Shown here piece by piece: positions 1 to 13,205 of a stretch of 64,000 bases of DNA (position 1 is its first letter; every line of letters starts with the position of its first letter). The DNA lies in assembly GCA_030490835.1 (NCBI GenBank), contig CM059975.1, positions 33,760,133 through 33,824,132 of the forward strand, written 5' to 3'. Under the pieces are notes generated by a model. It was given only the letters and a program-made list of their open reading frames with translations, had not been told where the DNA came from and did not search any database. The DNA is from Annona cherimola. Lineage: Eukaryota > Streptophyta > Magnoliopsida > Magnoliales > Annonaceae. A program made the translations under genes and the position numbers.

Positions 1-283
1 ATAATTGGTAATTAATAATATATTTTGTGGGTATTTTGTACTAATTTGGTGGGTAATTATTTGAGTTTAATGTGAAATTTAGTTTAAAATATATATTTGC
101 AATATTTTATGCATTAAATATTAATTTTAAGTTATTTAAATAATTTGTGTGATCTTTTAGCTTGAAATTATATTTTTATTTGTTGCGATAAAATTAAATA
201 AGCTTGAATAATTTTTATATTAATAACTCATTAATGGATTTGATAAATTAATTATTTAAACATTTTTTATGCAGGTTTGCAAG
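1..283. other. AT-rich intergenic DNA, nothing recognised
   Basis: Very AT-rich sequence without an open reading frame, repeat structure or recognisable motif. Composition changes abruptly at about 280, where the CCGTCCA-rich tract begins. Confidence 0.6.
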
Positions 284-790
284 CCCAAGTGTGGGCCCCA
301 CAAATTGTCCACAAAATCAACGGCCAAGAAACCATCTCAGCTGTCCAAGCAGATTAACCCAGCCGTCCATTTTTTATATGCAGATCATCACCGTCCAGAT
401 TTTTAATCCGGGCCATTCATCCAATTAATTTGGGCCCCACAAGATCACGTCCAAATTTTCAGCGCACCATCCATGCCATCCAACACGTCATCAGATCGCC
501 TAATTAGATGCATCATTTTTCCACCGTCCAAGATCTGCAGCCATTAAATCCAAGACCGTCCATTATTGCAGATCATGTCCAACAGATTGAAGCTTTTAAA
601 TCAAAGCTTCCACTGTCCTTGGAGAAACCTGCACAGACCAAATTCATCTCTGCATGAGTCCAAGCAATGCAAATTTTTACGCCCAAAAACTCCACCGATC
701 AAAGCCGTCCATCTTATTCCATGCGTCTAAAAATCCACCGACCATGCAGATCCCATCCAAGCCGTCCATCCATTACGCAATTCAGCATCC
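284..790. repeat. CCGTCCA-rich tract, possibly part of an old LTR or element leader
   Basis: The heptamer CCGTCCA occurs six times (for example near 363, 391, 523, 559, 703 and 761), mixed with CCATCCA, GCAGATC and GGGCCCCAC words. The tract is more GC-rich than its flanks and has no coding frame. Such degenerate short-word enrichment is common in plant LTRs, but I find no TG...CA ends, primer-binding site or second copy, so that assignment is inference only. Confidence 0.35.
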
Positions 791-1169
791 ATGCAACAGG
801 TTGTGCATGAATTAAATGCAAATCCCAATTATAGAAAGGGGTGTGGACAGCAGAATTGGGGGGAGAAAAATAGATAGAATAGAATCCCATAGCAGAAAAT
901 AAACAAAAAATTTAGAGTGAGAGAGAACAGCGTAGTGGACAGGAGACAGAGCATGAGGGCTAGAGGCAAAGCAGCGAGTTGCGTGAAATGGTCGACACAC
1001 TATCAGGGCTAAGGCTGCAACTCAGTCCGTGTTGGGCACGAACTCGGCCCACCAAACCGGAGTTGCAACACTGTCAAAACTCCATAGTTTTGAGCCCGAG
1101 CCCAATTTTGCCAACCCGAACTAAATTCAAATCAGTTCGGTTTCGGGTTCTAAAAAACCCGAACCCGAT

Positions 1170-1598
1170 TTGAGTATTATAATACATTTCAGGTACCATA
1201 CAAAATCAAATGTTCCTCCAACCCTAGCGCCTTTCCCGCCTCTGCCTTCCATCTTTTCTTCTATAGCCCTACTTGCCGTCCAGCCAGCAACCATCATCTA
1301 CCGCCCACCCTCCATCCTTCGCCGCTCATCTGCGTCGATTTCTTCCGCTCACTACTGGCCTTCTTCTCTGCGTGCAGCTACTGCTTCTCCTCTGCATGCT
1401 ATTGCCAGCTTCTTCTGTGTGTGTGGCGACAGCTCATCTATTCTGGTTCCTCTCCACTCGTCGCTAGCGGCTTCTCTGCGTGCAGCCACCACTTCGCCTC
1501 TACTCTGGCTTCTCCTCTATTTTGACTGCTTCTCTGCGTGCAATGACATCTTCTTCGCTATTCTAGCTTCTCTACGTGCAACGATTGCACGTTTGTGA
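1170..1598 (+). other. C/T-rich tract with irregular TTCTCTGCGTGCA repeats; open frame of 142 codons, doubtful as a gene
   Basis: An open frame of 142 codons reads through a C/T-rich segment, but its translation is low-complexity (mainly S, A, L, P) and resembles no family I know. The DNA contains four near-identical words TTCTCTGCGTGCA at about 1364, 1472, 1530 and 1568 (the last has one change), irregularly spaced. The openness of the frame is best explained by skewed composition. It could be the leader of a decayed gene or transposon; a true protein is unlikely. Confidence 0.3.
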
Positions 1599-1599
1599 G

Positions 1600-4240
1600 T
1601 ACACGGATACTATCTAAAACCCCCTTTCGGTACACTATTTTTGTTTGGCTCATGTAACTTTTTTCAATATATTTTTTATGTACACCGATGTCTGTGCGTG
1701 ATACAGTTTGATAGATATTAAGGAAGTTTCACATGACTTGCATATTCAATGGGCTGTTTATTACTTATTAGAACAAGGAGCCTCAGAAACGAAAATGAAA
1801 ATTTTGAATCTTTGACGACATTTGGTATTATCAAAGGTTAATGGAAGCAAATCATTCTTACTTGAATGGAAGCAAATGTCAATGTAATTCAAATGAATTG
1901 TGTTTTTACTAATTGATTCCCTGTAAGGTAATTGTCTTCTCAATATTTCTATATCTCCCATGCATGCATTCCAATGATTTTTGCCACTGTGTATGTTTGT
2001 GTCGATATACATTGATTAATATTTTGATTTAATTTGGTTATTAATGTAATATGAGTAGAACTGTTGGGTTTCACATGGACAATTTCTAAATACGTTTATA
2101 TATATAATGAAAAATGATATTTAGGTGATCAATTAAATATGGATAGTTCAAATAATATTGAAGACAAGACTAGCCAGCAAGAGAGATCTAAATCCGGTTT
2201 TCTTTTTTCCATGCAATCTTTGAATTTTTCTTGCTTTGTTATGATAAATTGTCATTTCAGACTTTTCGAGTGATACATTTATGATGAAATAAGTATATAA
2301 TAAATAATAAAATATATATATTGAGAGGAGAACATCAACCCGAGCCCGAATTTTAAAAATACAATTAGAGTTTAAGTTTACAAATAAAATTAGTGTTAAG
2401 GTTGAAATTTCAGAAATAGGATTAGAATTAGGATTGATATGAACCGAGTTTCATAAACTGAGTTACACTCGTAATCGAAGCTTCCAACCAATAAGTTTTT
2501 CTTTTTTCTTTCCTCTTTATTTTAATTATCTTGTTTAAGATAAATTTTAATTTTATTTTGAACTTAAATATACCCAGCTAAGCCCTAAATCTAGGATTTA
2601 GAATATAACATACGTATAATGTAGTGTGGTATACGACTTCCATTTATTTATAATGGATATTATTATTAATTTAATAATTTGTGATTTAATGCTTACTTAG
2701 TGTTTGAGCTCCCACTTTGGTAATAATTCTCATATATTAGGTAATGAAATCGAGATGCGAAAGTTTAATATACGACAATCAAGATATTAAACCTAGGAAT
2801 CTAGACCATGAGAATAAGCGTGGTGGCTTTGAGAAATTTCATGAACGGTCACAAAACTTAATAAATTCTAATTGACTTAACCGTATAAGAATAGATAATT
2901 AAGAATAAATTAAGGTCACGCCTTGTACTTTTTAAAAGAAGATACAACAATAATTTAAGGTTTGTTCTCCTTTAATAAAAAATATCCGAATTTAAATAAT
3001 CATACTATTACCTGTTGCCAAAGACACGTGAAATCCTAGGTACTTACATCCCCGTTTTCTAATACTCGATTCTAAATTCTATTTTTTCTGTTTTTACTTC
3101 TTTATCTTTTGTATTTATTTCACTCTCTAGATATTCAATAAAAAAGTGTTTAAAATAAAGTTTTAAGTCTCAAATTCTCTGTGAATCGATATTTTACATA
3201 CTACAATCTACGACCCGTACACTTGCGGTGAGATTGTGAATAATAATTTATACATAGACAAATGATTCTATAAAGTATTAATATATCTAAATACATGTAA
3301 GACCCATTTGAGCCAAATGTAATATAACTTATAGTGTATGCAAATGCACTAGATTATATCTCATACACTAATTCACCAAAGACATTCTTTTACTGATTTA
3401 GGGAGGTTATCATAACTATTTAAAAAAGAAATGAGAGAAGAAATGGTCAAAAGGGACTTTTGGTAGCAATTTGAAAAAGAAATTATAATCCCGCCAATAT
3501 AATTAACAAATAACGTATAGACTCGGACTAATATCAATTCAACAAATCTGTGAAATTTTCCTTAATATTTCTAATCACGTCAGGTTTTTTGAATTAGTCG
3601 AACAAAACCAATATATGGAATGTAAAATAATAATAGAGCAACAAATGCAGAAGTTAGGCTATAGATCAGGTAATCCTGCAAAATAACCATTTACACATAG
3701 AACTCATGCCAAGTGGAAGAAATGCAATTGTACTTCCGAAATTTATAATGACCAGCAACTGTCACTTGGATTACATGTAAAACTTTTATAAAACGACTAC
3801 AAAACTGGCTTCCTTTATGGTGTAGAACGTTAGACAACAAAAGAATAACATGTGCATAAAAATGAATGCAGCTTAAAAATCAAAATATTGAGATAAATGA
3901 GCAGTAAAACAATAAAAGACAAGACTAGATGTGAAACCATTCAACAGAACCAAAGTTAAAATTGATAAGTAATAAAATGAGAGGAAATAGATTTAGGTAA
4001 CTTGGTGATGAAAAATAGAGACCATAAGGGACATCAGTTAGAAGAATTAAATTTATCAAAATAGGAAGTTATAAAAGTATAGAAACACCACGGAAACATG
4101 GTCAAAGGTCATTACAAAATATACAAAAATGCTTGGGTATAAAAACACAACTTAAAAAAGGATAATAATAATTCCAATAAAAAAAAGTATAATGACGATG
4201 CAACAAAATCTGGACCCCACAAAGATGAGAAACTATTCTC
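1600..4240. other. Intergenic DNA without recognised features
   Basis: AT-rich sequence. The only reading frames are short and unlike known proteins. A stretch near 2330-2470 contains words such as CCCGAGCCCGAATTTT that echo the tract at 1080-1165 and may be two remnants of one old element. Nothing else can be supported. Confidence 0.5.
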
Positions 4241-4246
4241 ATCATT

Positions 4247-4425
4247 ATAATAATGATGGGTACACTGATCTTCATGTTATCAATAAAAATATCAATTTCC
4301 TATAGAATAATCTATCAAAAACCACTTACTCTGATAATAATGATGGGTACGTTGATCTTCATGTTATCAATAAAACTAGAATAGTAAAAATATCAGTTTC
4401 TTATAAAATAACCTATCGATGTTTG
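4247..4425. repeat. Diverged tandem duplication, about 87-bp period
   Basis: The word ATAATAATGATGGGTAC starts at 4247 and again at 4334. The following text (GATCTTCATGTTATCAATAAAA, written here as GATCTTCATG then TTATCAATAAAA) recurs with few changes, and the second unit carries a short insertion. This is a local duplication of noncoding DNA immediately before a MITE. Confidence 0.7.
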
Positions 4426-4694
4426 GCTATACAAAAAACTTTTCAATCTAAAACTTTTCATCCTTCATATCTTATTTTTTTAATTATTTCTTTATGTCTT
4501 CCTAAACATTCACCCTACTTTTCAATTATTTTCTACACAATTACCCATACAATTAGCCTATTTATTTTAACTTTATTCTATTTACTCATTATTACTCCTA
4601 TTGTATCACATCACATCATTTTCTTCTATTTTAAAAACTTTTACACCAAAAACTTTTCAATTAAAAATTTAATCACCTCCCAAACACTCAAAAA
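4416..4694. mobile_element. Tourist/Harbinger-like MITE (family T)
   Basis: The element runs from a GTTTGGCTATAC-type end to a CCAAACACTC end, with inner text AACTTTTCAATCTAAAAC and, at the far side, AAAACTTTTCA. The same ~280-bp sequence recurs many times in this window. The best-preserved copy (55599-55880) has GGGTGTGTTTGG ends and a TAA target duplication, which places the family with PIF/Harbinger Tourist-like MITEs. A 121-codon open frame through this copy is a by-product and not a gene. Confidence 0.6.
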
Positions 4695-4699
4695 CTATA

Positions 4700-6880
4700 T
4701 AACTACTGATTTCGAATATGCCTCGCATCCTACTAATGGCATTTCTCATGAAATTTTTGGTAAAACTTTGACCAGTTTTTTTAAGTAAAAAAAAATTCCC
4801 TTGACTGATCAACTTTAATTGGATTTTGTGATTCACCTAATAATCAAACCATAAAGACTACCCACAGACCATGCATTTAAAGGGTATCTCAGATCATACT
4901 TAATATAATTTTGGAGGTCAGTGAGCCAGCTCATCAGATGAACCACAGAATAAACATTTCACTAAATGAACACCCTTGAATGATCCGATCAGATGACTCA
5001 GTTCAGCTCAGAATACCCTCCAAGCGTTTTTTCTCTAAAAATATATTATAAAATGACAGAATGGTAATTTTCTGTTGCTAGGAAAGACTGGACAAAATAG
5101 TTTTTTCATAAAAATATTTTTACAGTTAAAGGGTCATTTTACAATTTGAAAAGTTAAAGAGGATGAATATGTGGAAGAAAATAGATGAAAGCTAAATGCA
5201 AATAACCACATTTATAAAGCAACCACTCATCAAGAGCATGTCCATTCTACTCAACCACAGTAGAGTTGCTCCATCCTGGTATCTTAAATTGTGCAAAACA
5301 AAGGTTCCCAAAATTGCCTTGGCCTGAGTCAATTTGAACAAGGTTCATAGCTAATCAATTACTAAAATGTTGTTCTGATATAGTGTTGCACACATTTTCT
5401 GGTTTGTTGATTTGGTGAGTAGAAATTGCTAAAAGTGTAGAGAATTTTAATACTCCTAAATATAATTTTTTTTATGAGAAATACTCCTGAATAATTTAAA
5501 TGTTCATTATTGAAAGCAAGGGCACTTCCCAATATATGAGAGCGTATGTACTTCTTGAGGTGAGAAACTTACCACAATGCATCGTATAAGAAAACATGTA
5601 AAACATATTGCTGTCACAGATCCAACCTGCAATAGATTCAAAATTCTTAGAATTTACATCAGGTATCAAACCGAGAAGATTCACAAACAAGTTCTAGAGA
5701 TTATAGGATGTACATGATCATTAACTGATTATATATCCAATACCATTAGGCACTCCTTTTTCTTCAGATTGCGCATGACATGGTGAATTGATTTAACTAG
5801 TTCATGGGATGTTTCAATCGTCAAAATAGAGAATGTATTATCCTTAATTCTCTAACGACCCCACTGTAGCTGCCAAGTGCTTTACTTTTTCCAACATAGC
5901 ATTTCCAACAGGACTATAGGTCATTATAAAGGCCCTATTGTTCTCTTTGATTCGCCAAGGACCACACTCTGACCCCTCAACATCTGAACATCAAGTATTG
6001 TTGGTCCCAAAAGTATAACCTATATCATTTTATTCAAGGCAAGGATAATTGCACAAATCTCTTGGTAATTATATCGAAAAAAAAAAAAAAAATCAATTAA
6101 AATATAACCTACTTGCTCAACAAATGATTCCAAACAAAACCTCCAGGGAACAGATGCAACAAAAATACAATTCGGAAAGCAGCTTGGGATATTTTGTTTA
6201 CTAGAAAAATTATGGCACATATATGAAATTTCAACGCAAATTGGGATTGCCAATCAAAGGATCCACAAGCACCTAAAAACCACTAGCTAGCTTTCTTTCA
6301 GAACATTTTTTTAAATCCCAGAACAGTGCTGATTTTTTTAGAGATTTGGAAGCATCCCTCTTGGTCATAACCCACAAAACACATAAATTTTCTAAGAAAT
6401 CAATTAGTCAGGGGATGAAACTGTTGCAAAAGGATCCATACCAAATCAGGATCAACAAACAAGCCAACAACATCATACAGAAGATACAAAGATAAACGTG
6501 GAAAACTCTCCAATCAAAAAGAGGAAAATCATAGGAGAGATCAATTAACTATGAAAATTAGGTTACATAGATACAATCGAAATGACTCATATGCATTCCC
6601 TAAATGCCGCACACACTCAAGATGCCCTAGGAACTACATGATGACTCGTCTAACTTTAGGGCTCTACTGAATCCTTAGCTAATACATTCTTATATATGCA
6701 CTCTCATAGGTACCAATGCAAAACCAAAGCACACCCAAACTTATACATTCTCCTCGCACTCTCACATGTGCAACCAACGCACAAAACCCATACCAAAAAT
6801 ACGAGATATCAAAATCCTAATAGAGATTTTATGTGGATTATTGCTTCTCTAACTATTATGAGAAATAATTCAATATACCC
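4700..6880. other. Intergenic DNA without recognised features
   Basis: No coding frame, RNA gene or clear repeat was recognised. An A-run of about 17 bases lies near 6076. The short frames at 5496-5690 and 6020-6253 on the minus strand look random. Confidence 0.5.
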
Positions 6881-6884
6881 AACT

Positions 6885-7205
6885 GCATGGAGATGTCTAT
6901 GCAGCACCCGTTTTTAATTTTAAAATGGCTTTCTCCTAAATCTAAACCATTTATCATGTTAATCCACATGCATTCTGTTTATGATTCCAAAAATGACATG
7001 TATTTAGAGCTTTTATATGTACATTTTTTATAAAAAAAATAATAGTTATATATGCACTCTTAAAAATGCTAATTTTATAGAAAAAGATAAGTTCCCAATA
7101 GAAGTAATTTTTGGTAACATGATAAGCAAATGGTGTTAAACAAAATAAATGACTTAGATTTAGGGTGAAAAGTTTAAAATTAAAAAATCGAGGGGCTGCA
7201 AGGAG
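6885..7205. mobile_element. MITE-like repeat, family W
   Basis: It begins with a CTGCATGGAGATGTCTATGC segment and shares a series of words (TTTATCATGTTAATC, GTTATATATGCACTCTTA) with segments at 11780-12260 and 58410-58660. All three copies are noncoding and diverged. No target duplication could be established, so the family is defined only by these shared words. Confidence 0.4.
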
Positions 7206-8280
7206 TGTGTTGAATCATTGCCCAACTATTAGACAACCACTAGATGGGTGAATAAATTCAAATGTTTTAGAAAAAAGTTTACATTAGTTGCCTGATCAGT
7301 ACTATGACAATTCCTACTAAATTGTCTTTCCAAATGTATTTTCTTGTTTGTGTTTAAGACTTGCAAATGCTACCAACATACACTCTTGACCTTCAAGTTA
7401 CTATTTTCACCCCTCACTATGCTCATCGGCATACACATTCTTATCTTTAGCCAATGTGCAGCAAGTGACCCAATCTTATGTGGTCATTTTCATCTCCTTT
7501 TCCTCAAAATTGAACACATGCTAAGATAATTTGAGTCAAGCATTAGAGATAATATTGTTGGTAGGTTTTCAATTATAAAAACAAAAACATTAGGAAGATA
7601 TTGAGCCTATTGGTTCCCTAAACCCAAGGATAGCATTTGCTAATTTGCCGTGAAGTCTAGTCCATGCTACAGATAAGTTTGCTCAGATCTTAAATAATGT
7701 TGAATGCTGTCGGCATATCTGGCCTAAATCTTGTATATCCATCTGGCCTGAGTAGTTTGTTTATAATTCTTCACATACATGCAGTATATTTTAGAAACTA
7801 AACTTTGGTCGGTTCTCCGAACTAGAAGTTGTAATCATGCAAACAGTTGGCGGCTGATACTCAAATGCTGTTACGATGACAATATTGATAAAAAGAACAC
7901 ACCTCAAGAAGTTTCTTTTGCTGCCCTTTTGATTCTATTGAGAAGCATCTCAGCATGAAGAACAATCTGATAACATTTCATTGACATCAACCATGAAGTA
8001 AAAGCCTGAACCACTTCCAGCAGAGGTGGCAAATTTAGACCATTTTACAGACAAGGAGAGAGCTGTAAGAGTGTGTAGTGAAGATAAAAGAGTATGGGAA
8101 ATTGTTTTCTTTTGTCATCTTCTCCTGTACTTGTGCAAAAAAACGATTAGAATATAAAGATAAAAAATGAAAAAGATAGGGCAGCTAAATAGCCATAATG
8201 CTAAATTACTTTTTAAAATTTGTCGGATGGAGAGTTAGGGATGTGTGTTTCCCACCTCCCCTCTTACCAAAGGAAGCCTC
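7206..8280. other. Intergenic DNA, slightly less AT-rich; nothing firm
   Basis: No protein family recognised. A short minus-strand stretch near 7905-7985 is less AT-rich and ends in a CTTGAG|GTGTGT splice-donor-like sequence, so it could be an exon or a transcribed noncoding piece, but its frames contain stops and I cannot support a gene. Confidence 0.35.
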
Positions 8281-8282
8281 AG

Positions 8283-8515
8283 GGTGCCTTTGATAACATA
8301 TGTGGGAAAAGGGGAAGGGAAAGTGGGGGAAGGAGAAATTTTTAAAAAAAAATTATGTGAGTGATATGATATGATAGGGTAGATGGGAATAAATAGGGTA
8401 AGTATGGGGAAAAATGATTGAAATATGAGGGTAAAAATGAAAAAACTATAGTAGTTGAAGTAGATAAAATGATTGGGATACATGAAAAAACAAGTTCCCC
8501 TTACCCACTTGCATT
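8283..8515. mobile_element. Tourist/Harbinger-like MITE (family T), inverse orientation
   Basis: AGGGTGCCTTTGATAAC at one end and a CCACTTGCATTAATAAATGC end at the other bracket an inner sequence (GATATGATATGATAGGG, AATAAATAGGGTAAG) that is the reverse complement of the family-T core. The ends are diverged and no target duplication is certain. Confidence 0.45.
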
Positions 8516-9383
8516 AATAAATGCACAGGAGCAAGCAAGGGGTTAATTGAAAGGGCTTTATCTAGTCTAGAACGGCTCCCCCTTAGTTTCACTTAGTTCC
8601 TTTTCGTCATCCCACAAATAAAGAAAGTACTGTCATTTGTGTGAATTGGCAATGCTAAAAAAAAATTGAATTCTATGACATGTACAAAGAATCCTATTGA
8701 AAATTTGAAAGCTCAAAATGGAAAGAACGGTCCCCATCCAATAGATGTGCGACAAAAGCCTAGAGTTAAGTCAAAATAAATGGGTAGAGGCCCTAAGATC
8801 TTGAGTTGAAACGAGTGGACAAAAGCCTAGAGTTGAGTTAAATTTTGGTCCGAAGACAAACTAGTTAAAAGCTAGTAGGGCTATAACAACCAAGAACTAA
8901 ATCTCACATTGAAAAGGGAAGGAAGTTCTTAGGGGGTTTATGAGTGGGTCTCAGGTTAAATTTAGCGTGAAGCATTTAAAACTGTGTAGCTGAACTGCTA
9001 AGCCAGAGCAGGCAATATTATACTATTTGACCCATAACTCATGGGTCCACGATGGTTTTCCTGGGAATAGGCATTATACTGTGACATTGCAGATAGCAAA
9101 CAGAACAACATAATAGATTCAATGCAAGTCCGTTTACTGCTTATAATGTCAAATCAGTCCAATAAGGAAGAAAACAAAGGCAATAAAAAAATTTATCTGC
9201 TTCGAAATAAAAGAACCGAAGAAACAACCCAGAACTTTCATAATCCTGCCGATTTGAAATAAAATTACTTTTTTAATTCCCACGGAACTTCATAAATAAA
9301 ACACAGGTAAATTCTCAAGAGTTGACGTATGTCTACAAAGGAATTAATTCCCTACATTCCGAGATCACCCACCTCTCTTCAGA
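8516..9383. other. Downstream flank and probable 3' UTR of GGPPS
   Basis: This stretch lies immediately 3' of the minus-strand GGPPS stop. The first 100-250 bases next to the gene are probably 3' UTR. No canonical AATAAA is visible on the minus strand there; a GATAAA variant occurs near 9191-9196. No other feature was recognised. Confidence 0.4.
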
Positions 9384-10605
<1,222 letters not shown>

Positions 10606-10628
10606 GCGGATCTTCTTCTTGTTTAGTC

Positions 10629-10636
10629 TTTATATA
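10629..10636 (-). promoter_or_regulatory. TATA box of GGPPS
   Basis: On the minus strand this reads TATATAAA, about 127 bases upstream of the GGPPS start codon and followed by a purine-rich leader. The position and perfect match make it the likely core promoter element. Confidence 0.7.
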
Positions 10637-11005
10637 GATTTGGGACAGTGGGGATAAGGAAGACGGACAGACCCAACAACATCACTTCCAACCGTTATTC
10701 GGGTTATTTTAGACGGCAATGGCGGAATTCTTGCGCTCCGATTTGCCTTATCTCATAGAAACCGACCACGTACACCCCCTGTACAGCAGCCTTCCCTTCA
10801 CTCGCCAAATTTATATAAATGCTGTGTTGGTTTTTTATTTTTGCATTAATATACGGGGATTCTGCGGCGACGTTTGGTAATGGGCATGGTTTGGCATTAA
10901 TTTCGCCATTTTAACCGCCTAATAACCTTAATTTTTCTGACGTTACCTGGTATTCTGATCTTCCTTCTTCATTATTTATTCCAACTTTACTAATATCATA
11001 TTGGA
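10637..11005 (-). promoter_or_regulatory. Proximal promoter region of GGPPS
   Basis: This is the unique-looking sequence between the TATA box and the first repeat nest. It has a CCACGTAC word (ACGT core, near 10766) that could bind bZIP or bHLH factors. Calling that a functional site is inference. The unique promoter is bounded upstream by foldback elements beginning near 11008. Confidence 0.4.
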
Positions 11006-11007
11006 AC

Positions 11008-11630
11008 GTGATTTAGTGCTCCGCCTCAATGCTCATGCATATATCTAATTTTTTTATTTTTTTGAAATTTATTTATACAAGTATTAATCTAAGTATATTT
11101 AACATGTGTATCAATTTTTACTATTTTTTAAAGATTTTTAGATATTTTTATTTTTAAAAATCAATAACATTTTAATAATTTGATTATCAGTTTGATGAAA
11201 AAAGTTTCAAAAAAAATGGGGCTTAATGTTATGCTCTCGAGAGCATTGAACCTAAATGCTCCCGTGTGCATATACTTATTTTTTTAATTTTTTTTTAAAA
11301 ATTTTTCATAAAACTGTTAATATAAATGCATTCAATATGTATATCAATTTTTACTATTTTTGAAGATTTTTAGATTACTAAAATACCACTGATTTTTACA
11401 AATCTAAAAAAATATCTAAAAATCTCTAAAAATGGTAAAATTTGATACATACGTTAAATACACTTAGATTAACAATTGTGTAAACAAAATTTTAAAAAAA
11501 ATTAAAAAATTGGTGTATGCACCTGGGAGCATTCGAGAGCATACACCCGTGGTCCTTAAAAAAATTTAAAAAATGTGTATATACACTCGGGAGCATTGAG
11601 ACTCAATGCTTTTGGGAGTACTAAATCACT
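11008..11630. mobile_element. Nested foldback elements, family X (one copy inside another)
   Basis: The outer copy begins GTGATTTAGTGCTCC and ends with the inverted counterpart (GGGAGTACTAAATCAC near 11613-11628). Inside it, at about 11221-11555, lies a second copy with GAGAGCATTGAACC and its inverse at the ends. Each arm contains TTAATCTAAGTATATTTAACATG followed by TTTTTACTATTTTT (or the inverse), so a single copy is close to a full palindrome with arms of about 150 bases. Related copies occur at 18730, 21850, 23020, 23410, 28720, 36590, 42880, 48620, 57260 and 60270. No coding capacity. Confidence 0.65.
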
Positions 11631-11779
11631 TTCCTATCATATTATATTATCTACCCGCTTTTTCAAAATGTTCTCTTTTCCACATTTTTCCACTTTAAAG
11701 GCATTACCTATTGAAAAAAAAAAAATAATTCAACACTTATATAAGTATAGTAACTTCCTTACTCAATCTTTATTCTTTA

Positions 11780-12260
11780 ATTTTAAAATATGTTTTTAAA
11801 AAATTTAAACTATTTATCATGTTTACCTATGTGCGTTTCTTTATAAAATGTATTGGGAATGCACAAAGATATATTATAAATGAGTAAAGATGTAACCATA
11901 AAAAAAAATGAGTAAAGATGTATTGAGAACAGGTAAAAGTATATTGGAAATGGGTAAAGGTGTTCCATCCCATCCCATGCTCATCCCATGTGTGAACTGC
12001 CCAAACTTGTATACATTTTTCAAAATTTTTAGAAGTTATATATTCACTCTTAACTTATAGTATTTTTACAAGCTATAAATATTCAATAAAAATTATTTTT
12101 TGTGGCATAATAAAACAAAATGTATTACATATAGTTAATGTTACAGATTTTAAAAAATATACTTCAAAATTTCAAAATTTAAATTAAGTATAGATGCTTT
12201 TGTAGTTACATGAGTATTGGACAATACCTAAAAAAAATCTAAATTATGAAGAGCACTTTG
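11780..12260. mobile_element. MITE-like repeat, family W
   Basis: It shares TTTATCATGTTTACC, CATTTTTCAAAATTTTTA and GTTATATATTCACTCTTAAC words with 6885-7205 and 58410-58660. It also contains a short run of GAGTAAAGATGTATTG-like tandem words (about 11880-11960). Ends and target duplication are unclear. Confidence 0.4.
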
Positions 12261-12534
12261 AAATTTTGGTTTTTCATGATGTTTAATGAAACATCTAAGC
12301 AGTTTACTAGTTATATATTTATATTAAAGTCACTATATAAAAAAATAAATTTATTGCATACGTAGATAATTTGTTATAACTAATATGCAGAAATCAAATT
12401 TAAATTGTTAAATGCATATAAAATGTTTTTTAAATATTAATTACTTCTTTTTAAATCCAATCCATATATTATATTCAACACTTTAAAATATGCGTATAAC
12501 AAAAAGATTAGGATAGTGCAATATTCATGGAATT

Positions 12535-12774
12535 AATATTAATTTAAAATTAAATATTTAATAATATTAATTTAAAATTAAATATTTAATAATATTAATT
12601 TAAAATTAAATATTTAATAAATTTAATTTAAAATTAAATATTTAATAAATTTAATTTAAAATTAAATATTTAATAATATTAATTTAAAATTAAATATTTA
12701 ATAAATTTAATTTAAAATTAAATATTTAATAAATTTAATTTAAAATTAAATATTTAATAAATTTAATTATTAAG
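12535..12774. repeat. AT-only 28-bp tandem array, eight full copies, palindromic core
   Basis: Eight consecutive 28-bp units (starts 12535, 12563, 12591, 12619, 12647, 12675, 12703, 12731) and a partial ninth. Every unit holds the perfect 14-bp palindrome ATTAAATATTTAAT. Units come in two types that differ only at their first six bases (AATATT or AAATTT), in the order A A A B B A B B, with a partial B. The array contains no G or C at all. It is a minisatellite with strong potential for strand separation or cruciform formation; any matrix-attachment or origin role is speculation. Confidence 0.93.
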
Positions 12775-12945
12775 TATAAATACCCTAAAATTTTAGAGTT
12801 GACCAGTCAAAATCTAAGTAAGGTAGATTATGTGGCAAGGGTTGACCCTTTGACCAACTAGGCGAATGGTTAATAATACGCTTTGCCTAATTATTATTTA
12901 TATATGCTGTGGGTTGTATTTTTATTTTTATTTTGGATGTTTTTT

Positions 12946-13040
12946 AGCAACCCGTATAGTTCAATTGATATATAAGAAACCCATAGGTCTAGAGTTCAAG
13001 TGAGGATTTCATAAGAAAATAAAAAAAATTAATTTTATAA
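12946..13040 (+). mobile_element. Possible tRNA-derived SINE fragment
   Basis: A TATAGTTCAATTGATAT segment resembles a tRNA-type A box, and AGAGTTCAAGTGAGG about 40 bases later resembles a B box; an A-rich run follows (13015-13028). No target duplication is evident and the match is loose. Confidence 0.35.
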
Positions 13041-13205
13041 TTTTTTCTCCCCAAGCACGTGGGCTCCACTAGATAGGATAAGATAAAAACTTTCATAGAT
13101 AAGATTGGTTAAATTAGAATTCAAATTTATCAAGTCTTAAGCTTTTATAAAATGAGTTGGAGAGTTGATGGAAGGTATTGTGAATATGTAAGAAAGGGTT
13201 GGAAA

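Noticed and set aside
1170..1598. 142-codon protein gene
   Set aside because: Low-complexity translation driven by a C/T-rich repeat tract; no family, splice or start context supports it.
12535..12774. CRISPR-like array
   Set aside because: The 28-bp units are contiguous with no spacers, and the setting is a plant nuclear genome; it is a minisatellite.
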